From Dermanyssus gallinae (taxonomy: Eukaryota > Arthropoda > Arachnida > Mesostigmata > Dermanyssidae): 64,000 bases of DNA. The stretch is from positions 124,001-188,000 of the forward strand of contig QVRM01004859.1 in NCBI GenBank assembly GCA_003439945.1, written 5' to 3'. Under the pieces are notes generated by a model. The model was not told the origin of the DNA. It worked only from the letters and a program-made list of their open reading frames with translations, and made no database searches. A program made the position numbers and the translations under genes. Positions 44,385 through 55,240 of the stretch are shown piece by piece. Position 1 is the first letter of the stretch, and every line of letters starts with the position of its first letter.

Positions 44385-44462
44385 TGTTGCGGCGGGGGAT
44401 TGATCCCGCTTACTACACGTGGCTGCCTTTTATGGCAGGACTGTACCACTACACTACGAACA
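44385..44462 (-). tRNA. tRNA-like pseudogene
   Basis: On the - strand a 78-base stretch has an A-box-like TAGTGTAGTGGTA, a hairpin CTGCC/GGCAG in the anticodon-arm position with a 6-base loop, and a T-arm GCGGG/CCCGC with an 8-base loop carrying a degenerate B box (GGATCAATCC). The 5' TGTT-CG and 3' CGCAACA ends pair except for one missing base. A run of ten T follows (44377-44368), a Pol III stop signal. The loop sizes are wrong for a working tRNA and the anticodon cannot be assigned. Confidence 0.45.
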
Positions 44463-45149
44463 CTGCCTGGCAGTGCGCGCACGAATATTAGTCACTAGCT
44501 GTTGATGACAGTACAGCTACAATTATCGCCGAGATGATATCGACAATTTTAAAGGTGTTCACCGCTCCAGCCCCGTAACTGTGCTGAAACGGCAGCTGAA
44601 ATGGAGGTTACGACTGTGCCGTTAACTGGCCACTCAACGATAACAACACTACTACACACTGGTCGACGTTCGCCGCAACAGATACCGAATCAGCTGTTCG
44701 TGTAACAGGATGAACACTGTAGGTGTCAGATGAACTAACGAGGCCGGTAGTACCTGATGCTTCGTCAAAAAGTTTGAACGAAACACGCCCAGGTATGTAC
44801 CACACTACGTTGTTCTCGCGGGGTCAAAATGCCGAGTTGGCATCATTTCCGCACTTAGTTTTGTAACTTTTCCCAGCCGCTAGGTCATAACACGTCCGCT
44901 TCGTTCGAAACCGAAACTACGACTTAAGCTGCGTGGTACCTGGCGTAAAAGTTCCCGCACCTACTGCATATGCGGGTATCACACGGGAAATGAAAACCTA
45001 ATGCTCCGCAGAGAATATGGTGATACCCATAAACCGCAAAACGTGTTACTATATGTCTATTGGTCCTGCTAAGTCCCTTCTATGCGTCGTTGGTCATTGC
45101 ACCCGTATCATAGAATTCAGGGTCGATTTCTGCCATCTTGCGCTCCCAT
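44463..45149. other. Unassigned stretch
   Basis: No supported feature. A short - strand open frame at 44608-44805 has no motif. Confidence 0.4.
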
Positions 45150-45680
45150 AAGCTAATAAGCCCTTAAGTAAGCTGCAGAAGTCGCAAGGTCGAAACGTCG
45201 TTTAAGATCTATCAATAGCGGCGTGCCACTCAAGAGGTAAACTAATCTGTTTTGTGTTGAGCGGTGCAGCCCCATGACACGTTTGAGAAAAGCTGGTTTT
45301 ATACGAACGAATACTTGAATTCCGTATGAGGCAACAGGTACAATTTTCATCTCGAACAAGGCCATTGCTGACTGTAGCGATAGCTTTGATGGCGTCTGCA
45401 CCCCTAACACTCGCAACCAAGGCTCGCCTGACCCTGTCCTTAAGGTGCTCTTTGAAGCATCGGCCGTTGGTAGGTTGTACCACCCCCAAGTACTTGAAAC
45501 TACTCACATACTTAAGGGTCGTTGGCTCTATACGAAGTGGGTCGGATTCGGCTAGTCGCCCTCCCCGGCGGAATTTCATAGCTTCAATTTTATCAATGTT
45601 GATTGTCAGGCCGGTATCTTGTACGTACGCGGAGAGTCTTGCCAATGCCTGTTGAATATATATATATATATACGCATTGG
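45150..45680 (-). pseudogene. CR1-like LINE, RT thumb and C-terminal region
   Basis: On the - strand the frame from about 45680 gives TGLTINIDKIEAMKFRRGG and FKYLGVVQPTN, then RVRRALVASVRGADAIKAI. After a frameshift it gives ALFEMKIVPVASYGIQVF, FLKRVMGLHRSTQNRLVYLL and LIDLKRRFDLATSAAYLRAY. These are the late blocks of CR1-like reverse transcriptases. This copy extends beyond the inverted duplication arm (45406), whereas the copy at 813-1058 is cut there. Confidence 0.8.
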
Positions 45681-46463
45681 TACAGTCTATAGTAGTATGT
45701 AATGAATTCCTGATTTTTAGCATTCTCACCATGCGCAACAAGAACATGTTGTTAATTCCGTCAGACTGTGCAGCTGTTTTCGACGACATGGCTTGAGTAC
45801 TGTGCAGATTGTTGTTGTGAGTATTAGAACAGATGGAATACCCGTTAGACTAAGAACTTGTGCGTACATTTCAAAATGTGCTCTCGAATGCCATTCTGAT
45901 ATAGATCCAAAATCGAGACTGCTACGCTCTGCCTTACTTCTCCATGAGTACGTTAAAGAAATTGAGACTAATTGCGTCAATATGTTTCTTCAAATACGAC
46001 CGCCAGACTTCACAGCTGTAAATCAATTTGGGGACTAGAAGTATAATATAAGGGGGGGGGGCATAACATATTGGAGATTCGATGATAAAACAACGAAATA
46101 TCGTATTACATATAAAACTAGCAGGCTGAATGGTTTGCGTGACGTGATTGTTAAAATTTAGCTCCTGTGTTACTTTTACACCAAGATCGCGAATGTTGTT
46201 TACTCTAGGTATATATTCTCCATTAATTGTATAAACATGGTCATTTTTCAGACAAGAGACCAAAAATATCATATCATTTTCGGCACACCAATAAAAGATA
46301 AAATAAATTGTTATCTGCATTATCTCTTTCCCGTTTTCAAAATAAGAAAGAAAAGTAATACAATCAAATGTTTTTTTTTTAATATGATTGGCGCAATTTT
46401 AGACCCCTTACACTAGTTGCTGTGGATTTGCCCTTACAAGAGCCATGTTGTTGCTCTCGTCAA
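45406..46463 (-). repeat. Right arm of the 1058-bp inverted duplication
   Basis: This is the reverse complement of bases 1-1058 with a few percent difference and equal length. On its right side (beyond 46463) the partner lies outside the window. Confidence 0.9.
45730..46320 (-). pseudogene. LINE C-terminal remnant, inverted partner of 68-760
   Basis: It has the same YTING, RDLGV, NNHV and PKLIYSCEVW blocks as 68-529, with a frameshift at the same place. The damage is shared, so the break predates the duplication. Confidence 0.7.
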
Positions 46464-46972
46464 GCACTGCCTTGGACTGGGCAGAGCTAAATATATGATC
46501 CACAAGTAAATTTTTAAATATGCACGCCATTGATGATCGTGCCACATGTCTAAAGTTATCAACATTTCACTTGGCTCCCCTAAAAATTATTTAATTAGTA
46601 CAGGCGTATTTACGGATTGTCGTAAAAAAATTCAGGCGCAATACTATCTTCGTGGGACCAAGCATAAAATAGTGAGGGTGGCTCAGTTATAACATATGCC
46701 ACTTTTTTTTTATAAAATATTAGAGAGAAGCGTTCTAGGGGTGAGACTACGCGTTTGCTTATTTTCTTAAATAAATTAAATTCCGATACAAACAAATATT
46801 TAATGGGTAAAGGTTTGTCTCACCATCAGGTCTTACAGCTAGGTAGCATTCAGCGCATGCTTTTAGGGGTGTTGCGTTTTCTAGGAACAACATGTTAGCA
46901 TCTTATACGCTGATTTTATTAGGCATACACATAACGAGATATCTCACACTATATTTCTTAATTAGACTTGAA
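46464..46972. other. Stretch between the inverted arm and the second CD36-type exon
   Basis: A - strand open stretch at 46610-46795 has no recognised motif. If the inverted duplication continues, this stretch should have a counterpart left of base 1. Confidence 0.4.
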
Positions 46973-46984
46973 TTAATAATCTAA

Positions 46985-47338
46985 TAGGAAACTGACCTGA
47001 ATACATAAGGACCGAGCTCGCTCACGGCAGCACGTCGCACAGTTCGTGTTGGTTACAAAATCCTCATAGTTAGTCAGATTGAACACGTAAAGTGATCGGT
47101 AGAAATGTATCGGAAAATGAAAAAATATCCAGTCTAGTGCAGAATTTTCCACAAGTGGTCCAGGACGTTCCCGTTGTATACCAATCATAGTCCACGATAA
47201 TAAACCGATGGCTAGCGGTAATAGAACCACAACTCCAACTGCAATTTCCAAAAACACAGCAAACGGAAGCCCAACTAAGCAAAATATCGGGCTAATAAAT
47301 ATTTTAAGACACTTTCCTATAAGAGCATCAAATATCAA
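46985..47338 (-). CDS. CD36/class B scavenger receptor, N-terminal exon on the opposite strand
   Basis: On the - strand this reads a hydrophobic helix (IAVGVVVLLPLAIGLLSW), then GIQRERPGPLVENSALDW, then FPIHFYRSLYVFNLTNYEDF. In CD36 proteins the N-terminal transmembrane helix is followed by w..pP.p.y...yvFNvTN.eef, and FNLTN is the hallmark. NLT is a conserved sequon. The start is uncertain: acceptor-like ATAG and GCAG sites lie inside the frame at its 5' side, so the first residues shown may be intronic. The 3' border may be a GTAACC donor right after YEDF or GTCAGT at 46983. The block G..P.l.e.GPYvy that should follow was not found to the left. Confidence 0.75.
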
Positions 47339-47639
47339 CTCTACATAAATGAATTATTGTTGCCTTGTTGCCTTATACATACCACAACACAAATGCATTT
47401 ACCAGCATTATTACATAAATGGGTGTATGGATATACTTTATAAAATGATATTACGGATTTAATAAAAGGATTTGCAAATCAAAAATGTCTAGCAAAGTTT
47501 TACACAAATATTTTTTTGACCGTTAACTTAAACGTTGACCACTGCAACCACAATAAATTAAACAAGGTTCAGTTTGAAAAAAAATAACAATGTGGTAAAT
47601 ATAAACGCTGCTTACTTCACTTGGACCATCTTGGATGTA

Positions 47640-47945
47640 CTTATACACAGAGTGCATACAAGGTGGCCCAAGCTAACATTAAACGTCGTTATTTGTTATC
47701 CTTCTGTTCCACCGAGAGAGTTGTGCAGGGAACTTCGTTGCAGTGCCAGACAACAAATAAGTGGTAGTTAACGCAGTGCTGCGAGCAGAATTAACGAATA
47801 TCCTGAGTGCTATTGTCTTCGTGAAACACCCTACGGAAGTGCACGGGGTCATGGAACCCTTGCATGTTGTGCCTGTATAGACGTGTCGGTCATCGCAAGG
47901 CACTCCGGCCCACATCCTTCATTACATGCAGCTCACGTATCCGGC
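47640..47945 (-). repeat. Dispersed repeat of unknown class, copy 2
   Basis: It is the reverse-oriented partner of 31041-31290, with a 78-codon open stretch (LLSGTATK) and the AACAAATAACGACGTTTAAT block. Its outer end reads GGGCCACCTTGTATGC. Confidence 0.6.
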
Positions 47946-48599
47946 AAAAGCGGCCTGATTGTTCGACTCCTTGCATTATGCGGTACAAAGTAAAACTTAG
48001 TGGCGCAACTTAGAGCAGCATTTAAGTATCCAACGCTGGACGCGAACACTGCAGTTATGATCTAAGTTACCTAAAATTGTGTCTGATAACGTATTTTTGT
48101 ACATTTTATATTAATTTTCACCTAAAATTACGCCAGCTTACGTCAGCATGGGTCTTGTAGATAGCACTAGTCCTCCCTATGTTTTTTGGAGCTTACAGGA
48201 TCTTGTTTCTGAATCTCACTCACCTGGGCTAGAGAGCCAACGGGAAGAACAACCAAGTAACGATCAGTTTAGAAAGCTACAGGCGCTCTAGTGTGTGGGT
48301 GCGCGAAGTTTGCAGTTTTCCTTTATGTAAAGTGTACAGGCGCGCACTAGTTACGCCTCGGAGGGTACTACTGCCTGAGTCGTTTCATCCGTTGCCACTC
48401 ATAAGTTATTTTTTGCCCTTCACGCGAAGCAGTTCTTGAGTCTAACCACGCCGCTGGATCCCAGATAAAGTGTTTGTTACTAGATTTAGTTCATTTTTAT
48501 TCTAGGATAAAAGATAGAAACTACGCCAGTGCTAGAGAAACGGACTGTTGCCTGCTAACCTTAGTGGCACTTCTCTCTATATGTACCAAAACAAGGTTT
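47946..48599. other. Unassigned stretch
   Basis: No motif, splice signal or repeat was recognised. Confidence 0.45.
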
Positions 48600-49330
48600 G
48601 TCAGCCTAGAAATCAAACGGAGGAAAGTGTCTGGAGGAGATGGATAGACGCCGAAGCCTCCCACCTTGCCTGAAACTCAGTGGCAGATGGCGGCAAGAAC
48701 GAAACCGGGATAATCGTCGAACTTTGGAAACTAAGGTAATGCAGGTTAATATCAATGGGTGCAAAGCCGCACATTGTTTCCTAGCGGCAGCAGTAGACAG
48801 ACTGAGATTGGACCTACGCCCGTTTTCGGAACTAAGTGAGGGTCTGGCAAAGGCAGCGTACAAAGGGACATAAACGGTAGACGAAAGAGACACCGATATT
48901 TGATGGACAAACTATCAAAACGACATCGCAATCCGGGATAAACCAGTCGACGGAGGCGCGGTATTCTATAACCTCTAGAAGGCTGCCAGTGCCGAACACA
49001 CGTCAACGTGGGCCGCGAATGGTATTTCCATATAGTGAAGATTCAAGTATGGGAAAGAGTATACAAACGGCAAATGGCCTTTACGGCAGCGCTTACCGTC
49101 GTTTAGCAGCTAAACGTCCTCCGTTGCGAAACTTATTCATTTTAGTTTTGCATAAGTCAATCTCCAGCTTATTTCCCATGAGATACATGGAAGTCTACTT
49201 GTCCACCTAGGAAGGGATCGGACAGCTCGGTACATCCTCTCCTTTGCAAAGAATAGGTTCATTGTGTGCTATTCTAGTATGAACGGATACTCAACTTCTG
49301 GATGAGATTCTCTACGTCGGGATTAAGCAG
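48600..49330 (+). pseudogene. R1-like LINE endonuclease remnant
   Basis: The + strand gives TKVMQVNINGCKAAHCFL, then FSELSEG, and after stops NDIAIRDKPVDGGAVFYN. This is the start of an R1-type AP-like endonuclease (vmQiNlnrc.aAh.ll, .SEp, iaI......gaV). Several stops and frame changes interrupt it. An acidic/Ser-rich open stretch further on (49570-49788) may be later element sequence but has no motif. Confidence 0.65.
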
Positions 49331-50189
49331 AAGGTTTTTTAGGTGCTCTACGTACTCGGTACTTAGATAGTGCCCTACCCGCTTACGAGATCGGTTAACA
49401 TAGGTTTATTTTTGCTCATTCAGACGGGCCTCCTCTCGCTTGGCATGTTCGACTTTATAGTCATGGCAACTATGTAGCACTTCCTACCAGAGGCATCCTC
49501 TGTCCATCGCTTGGGTTGGAGTTGAGAGTATGTGCTGGCCTTAGCTAACCTCAGCAAGCCGAGTTCTCTGTGTCGGAGGTAACAAGTCTGTTTGAATTAC
49601 GGCCGGGATCTCCGCGGCCTGAACCTTCTTCACTTGACTGCTCTCAGCATCATTCTTTGGAAATACCGACAGCAGACATCTACACCACTTTCAACTACGA
49701 CACTTTCGATACTGTCGATACTGAAGGAGTCGCCCGATCGGGTTGTCGCGTCGGCTTCATCTGTAAAAGTTTGCCGTTTCTGACCTAGAGCCAAAACGCG
49801 ACTACAGCTGAAAAACTTCTTGCAGCAAGTTCATGCACTACAAAGCTCCGAAAATAATTATCATTATCATAAATTTACGCAACAAGCATCTATGATACTC
49901 CTGCCGTTATGCCAGCTGGACGTGAAATCTTGACATGCCAACGTACTTAACGCGTACATGATCCAAAGGCCGCAGAACAACTTTTCCTTTATTGTCATTA
50001 GCTCCGTCATAAGTTTTGCAATTAAATTATTGCGAGAGCCCTGATGTTCCTGATGAAAAATTCACACAGTGTTTTTTCACTATATCACTATTTGTGGGGT
50101 GAGGGTTATTCTTAGCAACAAACGTTTCACATGACCATCTTCTTAAAGTGATATTACACCCTTCATCCAGAAATCCTTCTTGGTGAACT
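49331..50189. other. Unassigned stretch
   Basis: Coding-like open pieces at 49570-49788 (+) are unrecognised. The rest shows nothing. Confidence 0.35.
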
Positions 50190-51200
50190 GTGCGAAGTCT
50201 TTGTTTCCAGGTACAATGTAAACTACAACCCCTTCACCTCTTGTACGCAACTAAATGCGACATCAATCTCATTATCTTTGTCGGCCAGCTAATCCAAGTA
50301 GGCCCATTGCCAACGTATCTTGCGACTACATTCGGCCTTATTCTTGAAGGGTTTAACACCATCACCACCTTCGCTGCTGGTTATGATGTTGTTGCCAGCG
50401 ATGACAGCAAAGCCAATTCTCCATCGAATTAGACTTCGCTGTCATCTGTCTTCTTGTACGTCACCGTCGGTAGCGACATACGGTAGCGCGGTAGCGACAT
50501 CTGCCAGCGCGTTGGGGAGACATATAACCATAAGACAAAATGTGGGAATCCCACAAGGAAATCTACTGAGCTGCGTGCTCTTCCATTCTTCTGCTTGCCG
50601 ATTTTGTCGGCTTTATTCTATAGATGACATAGTGATCTCGCATTACGACCTGCGTGCGATCAAGCGCATCACTTCTTTGGCAGAGGTGTTCCTCTTGTTT
50701 AGGAAGCTGGAAACAAACGCCATGAAGACCAAAGCTGTTAATTTCAGAAAAGTGGCTGGCAGCCTAAGACGTTGCACGGTATACGGCCAATCCTTGGAGT
50801 CCGTCAGCTTTTCCGGGATTTGAGGTTTCGGCACCATTATAGTGGAACGACTTTTACTGCGCTCATCGTCGAGACAGTGCGCACCGCCTAAATCAATTTT
50901 TATGGAAGATGAGGCGACGTCCGACGACTGTCCGAAAATGTTGTATTGGAATGAGCAGATCAAGTGTAACAAGTCCGTCGAGAGGTTGGAGACCTGGACA
51001 TTTTCAGTGGCTCTCCGGTCTGGTCTTGCATGTGATAATATACCAGATACATAGTTCATGGCTATGATCACCTGCTCTGTCCAAATATGAGCTTCCACGA
51101 TAAAGGGTCTTGTGGCATAGGATTACAGATGAATAATACACGCCACCGGGCTCGACAAGAGCTCTAGCCAACCCGAGCTCTGTCTTTGACAACGAAACTG
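50190..51200 (+). pseudogene. CR1-like LINE remnant, partner of 29150-30300
   Basis: It reads NVGIPQGNLLSCVLFHS (RT motif B, gvPQG..lS.~LF), YSIDDIVIS (decayed YADD, with Ser-Ile for Ala), LRAIKRITSLAEVFLLFRKL and KTKAVNFRKVAG, across more than one frame. It shares RT motifs and 3' sequence with the - strand copy at 29150-30300. The loss of the Ala in the catalytic box and the stops show it is dead. Confidence 0.75.
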
Positions 51201-51372
51201 TTCAGTATCATTTTTGTTTGGCGCATGGTCACACGGATGCATCAAAATTGCATGCCGTTACTACTGCACGTGCCCCCATTCTATTCTAAAAAAAGTATTC
51301 TAAATTGGTTGCTAAGTAGACATATGCATCTACCCCTTTGATTTGCAATTAAGCTGTTTTCTGTTCTTCTAC

Positions 51373-51378
<6 letters not shown>

Positions 51379-51403
<25 letters not shown>
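51379..51403. repeat. (TA)n microsatellite at the 3' end of a YLDD-type copy
   Basis: The 3' end of the - strand YLDD copy 3 (tail ATACGGACAATAAATTATG) runs directly into this TA tract. Confidence 0.9.
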
Positions 51404-51407
<4 letters not shown>

Positions 51408-51915
51408 ATTTATTGTCCGTATAATACATAATGTATATGTTACACCTATTACGAAGGATTAGCTAATCAATGTCACGTGTCCGTTTCGATGAGGCCAGGT
51501 CGAGCCCACTTCAGACTTGTGTCAAATGGGTGGATATTGGCATGCAAACGTTTCCACGTTGCATGTCAATATCCTCCCGTTGTTATAAAGGAACGACGAC
51601 TTGCTGTCATGAGACGACAAGGTTAACAAAGTGACGACTTTGCGAATCAGGTACCTGAAACGCGAAAAGGCACGTGATCCGCGACCTTGGGACTACCCAA
51701 TTGATAAGTATGTTCTCAACTTGCTGGTTTTTGCAATGTGGGCTGTATACTAAGCTTCGTATGCGCCGCCACCAGCCATAGAAGAACCTAAGGAGTCGGT
51801 AACGGTTGCATCGCAAACCAGCGTTTTGCCTTGCCCGAAGGGTGTAAGTGTCATCCCGTCTGGACGCCTGCCGTCGTCCGCGCAGAAAACTGAGAGTTCA
51901 AGGATGCACGGACGA
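51400..51915 (-). pseudogene. YLDD-type retrotransposon, copy 3: nuclease domain and 3' end
   Basis: The reverse complement matches 20480-20995. It starts CTGCGCGGA.GACGG, gives GATGCAACCGTTACCGACTC and AACAAGTTGAGAA-type sequence in order, and ends GTGTAACATATACATT, TGTATTATACGGACAATAAA. The nuclease frame is broken (a stop just after the first conserved block). It defines the 3' end of the family by comparison with copy 1. Confidence 0.8.
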
Positions 51916-52309
51916 CCGCATGACCTAAGCGCTCTGCTAAAGATCTTATGAATAGCGGCATATTTCGGGCGTCGGCCTGCACTGATGATACACGATATGT
52001 TGTGAGGTCCCGGTTTATCGATAGGGTGATTACATTGTCATCAATAAGGGCTAACTAGGTCTGTCCTTAGTAGCAGGCCAATGCAAATCGTCTCACCATC
52101 AAGAAGGCTCCCAGAAGATGAACCCAAGCGGCAACACTTTCAAGCTTTAACACCTAGTAGGTCCAGATCGTTTTTGACGTTCATCTTGCAGCCGGGCAGA
52201 AGATCTCGGAATGACTATACGCTTTACAGCATAAAGGTGGATGTGCATAGAAGGCGCCGAGCTAGCCTGTTTTCTCTTAACGAACTAGTCCTGAGAGTAG
52301 GCCATACAC

Positions 52310-52313
<4 letters not shown>
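51916..52313. other. Unassigned stretch
   Basis: An open frame from 52081 (+) runs through the following TA tract and is probably not coding. Confidence 0.4.

Positions 52314-52377
<64 letters not shown>
52314..52377. repeat. Long (TA)n microsatellite
   Basis: An uninterrupted TA run of 64 bases, the longest in the window. Confidence 0.97.
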
Positions 52378-52379
<2 letters not shown>

Positions 52380-53339
52380 TACGGCCGAAGTACTAATTAA
52401 GGGAGAGAAAGATAGAGAGAAAATACGGATGAGAGAGCAGATAGGACTCAATCGGCTTGCGACTTCCGGACATCCTACAGCGCCAGAGGGCGCGATCATC
52501 GATCATTGTTGCCGGATGTCCCAGCAGGCTGCTTGATCGTTCGCGATGTGCGCACGTATGCAGGAAGCGATGCGAACGAAATAGGCTCGGGTATAGGGGC
52601 CGGCCATCTGAAAATATAAGATCTGATGAAGCAAAAGCTTGCCGCGACTGTTGTCAACAGACTGCTGCCCGTTAGACTAGAGTGGTACTAGAGGCTGTGT
52701 ACGCGATGGAGCACTGTACGCAACTCGGGATTAAGTTTGGGACTGGGAAGATTCGTCTCGAAGAATCGAAGGCGACGGCGGGGCTCGGGCCCATTGACAT
52801 TGAATTAACAGTGAATGCAATATACAACTATTTTGAAAAAAGAAATCGTTTTTGGACTAATCCGTATATTTACGATGCATTTAGTACTGCATATAAATGA
52901 AAGGTTAGACCTGGCGAACTAGAAGCAGTAATCTCCAGTCCTGCTGTCCCTGTTCTCTATACATGAATCTCTTTAGCAGCCATTAGATACAACCGGTTTT
53001 GTAAACATGACAATTCAATGCACTTCGTTTATAATTCGGTAGAATTAACGCCGACATTTTTTGAGGAGGTTTAGGGTTTAAAATACATTTACATACGACT
53101 GACAGAAAGCATAACGAGAGTTGGTAAGCCCCCTAACATGCCAACGCTCAGACAGTGTGGGACTCAGCCACCTAACGGCAAGTCTTGGCGATTGACAAGA
53201 GTCGAGCCGAAAGATTAAGGCAATACCCACAAAACACCTAGATATATAGACGGCAGTGCCTACATATTTGTATCCTCCTTAAGATGACCCTCCGACCTGC
53301 GGGATCCTTAACGCAGAAGATTAACTACACACAGGCGGC
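52378..53339. other. Unassigned stretch
   Basis: A 72-codon open frame at 52682-52900 (+) is of normal composition but unrecognised. Nothing else is supported. Confidence 0.35.
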
Positions 53340-53820
53340 GGGGAGGTCTCGGAAATTTTAAATTGTTAGGTCCTGCTTGTCGAGTCGCGCCTTGGCAACA
53401 ACTCTCGAACGCTTTCCACCATTTTCCTTATTCCTGCCTCTTCCTTTGCTTTCATGATCCGTTGAATAGGCTTTGCAGCCGCGTTTCAGTTTTTGACCGA
53501 CGTAAGCATGTACGTGACTAGCTCCCCAGCGTGTTCTTTCTGGGCAAGCCTCGTCTGGTCTCGGTCCATCCGGCGCATCGCAATACTGTATGTTCCGGAG
53601 AGTCCACCTCGTCACAGTACAAGCATTGCGTTGTCTCAGCCTTCCCTATCCGATTTAAATACACCTGGAAATCGCCGTGACCCGTGAGGACCTGGGTCAG
53701 GTGGTATGTGAGACGGCCCCCGGGACGACCCAGGCCCTCAGACAGGCAAGACAGCGCCGACATATAACATCCTCGAACTGTACGAAACCAACTGCAATTA
53801 CAGTTCGTGCACTGCAAATA
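53340..53820 (-). pseudogene. R1-like LINE C-terminal domain
   Basis: On the - strand one reads LTYHLTQVLTGHGDFQVYLN, then CLYCDEVDSPEHTVLRCAGW. This pair (thhltQlLTGHG.f..YL.ri and C..C....D..eHtl..C..w) is the C-terminal Cys-Cys-His-Cys region of R1/Jockey-group polymerases. The frame then shifts. No RT core is found upstream, so this is an isolated 3' fragment. Confidence 0.8.
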
Positions 53821-54439
53821 TTATCAGCCTGTAAAATATGCCAGATTTGTATGCCACGGTAGTAGTTAATAACCGATACTGGAAATAAATACTTCTTGAG
53901 TTCTGAATTGAGTTGGCGACACAATTGATGTCTGGTTTTTAAATAGTGCGCATTAGTTTCTACAAGGATTTTACGATTTGGCCAGGCACATCGTGAATCT
54001 TAGCGTATCGAGTAGAAAGCCACTGCATGGCACTGATGATATGTTTACCTCAATACGACTATTACTTTCTGACATCATATCTGGTGGACGAAAGTGTTCC
54101 GGGCTACGTCTCAAACAAGGTTTTTAATAAAATACGCTCATTATTAGACAACATATACATACACCTTCTAGGCCAAGAGGGTGCCACATATATTAGCACT
54201 TTGGAGTGAAAGCTTGTCCATCCCGGGATTAGTGCAGTTCAACAATGTGTCCCAAACTCCCAAGCAGATGCTGCCTTTCTTCGTTAAACGTCAAGCGACA
54301 GCTGACCTGACGTAAGAAATCGGATACTCTCAAAACTTCCGTCAAACGGTAAAGGCGCTTACCCACGCGCTCAATCAGGTTGAGTGTAAGGGTGTCTGAA
54401 TAATTTGTCCATTGTGTGGATCCATTGTCTCGAACGCTA
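53821..54439. other. Unassigned stretch
   Basis: No recognised motif on either strand. Confidence 0.4.
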
Positions 54440-54640
54440 ACGGTCAATATTGGTACGAATAATCACGCAAGAGTATATTCTGTATTGCTGGCCTCTGCTA
54501 ACCTGGAGGCATGACCTGCTCGGTCCACACCTACACTGACTATCGAAAGGGCTAATGAGTTGGTTACAGTTGCCAAAACAAGTACATGGCCACGCTCAAG
54601 GGTGTGAAAGTGAAACCGTCAGGTATTTTTCATTGTCCTT
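54440..54640 (-). pseudogene. YLDD-type retrotransposon, copy 4: nuclease domain fragment
   Basis: On the - strand the sequence reads PDGFTFTP, then after a frameshift ERGHVLVLATVTNSLALS and LAEASNTEY. It aligns with PDGITPIP, ERGKMLVWDATVTDSLAPS and LAETNKLRKY of copy 1. Several key residues are changed (WD to L). Confidence 0.65.
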
Positions 54641-54843
54641 AGATAGTTCTGGGGGTTCCAATACACAAGCAAAACCGGCAGATCTCAGTGCCATTTAAAG
54701 TGGACTGACGTGCCCGTCGGCCTGCACTCACGACGCATGACAGGCCAAGATGGACCAACGCGGCAACATGATTCACTACTACAATGACGTCGGCGGTATA
54801 TATTTATATATATGTAAATATATATGCATATGTATATATATAC

Positions 54844-54846
<3 letters not shown>

Positions 54847-54901
<55 letters not shown>
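54847..54901. repeat. (TA)n microsatellite
   Basis: A long TA run next to a TATATG/CATATA-rich stretch (from 54798). Confidence 0.95.
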
Positions 54902-54904
<3 letters not shown>

Positions 54905-55129
54905 GCTCTGCTAGACGGACTTAATGTGATTAATAGCGATCGCTGAGCGGCTACCAACAAAGGGGTTGGTGGGTGTAGCAAGCACTCGTTACAATCAGGT
55001 TGTGTTTGTTAACAACTCGGCCTGTGTTGTTCTTGCTCCGTCTTTGTCCTGTTGTTGCTGTCGCCGCTTCTTAGGCCGACCCGGCCCAACTTGAGTCGCT
55101 GCTATTTTTCTACGAGTGTTCTTCTACGA

Positions 55130-55240
55130 GAACAACAACAACAGCAGCAGCAACAACAACAATTGCAGCGGTAGTAGTACCAGCAACAACAGCAACAAAC
55201 TATAACGACAGCAACTGCAACAAAAACAACGAGATCCTCA
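55130..55240. repeat. (CAA)/(CAG) trinucleotide-rich stretch
   Basis: Runs of CAACAACAACAGCAGCAG and similar triplets. They could encode Gln/Thr/Asn repeats in one frame but lie in no supported frame here. Confidence 0.9.

Noticed and set aside
43678..44403. Several + strand frames opposite the LINE ORF1
   Set aside because: They are shadows of the 399-codon - strand ORF1, which has the recognisable domain.
46610..46795. Next exon of the - strand CD36-like gene
   Set aside because: No GPYvY-type motif and no convincing splice borders.
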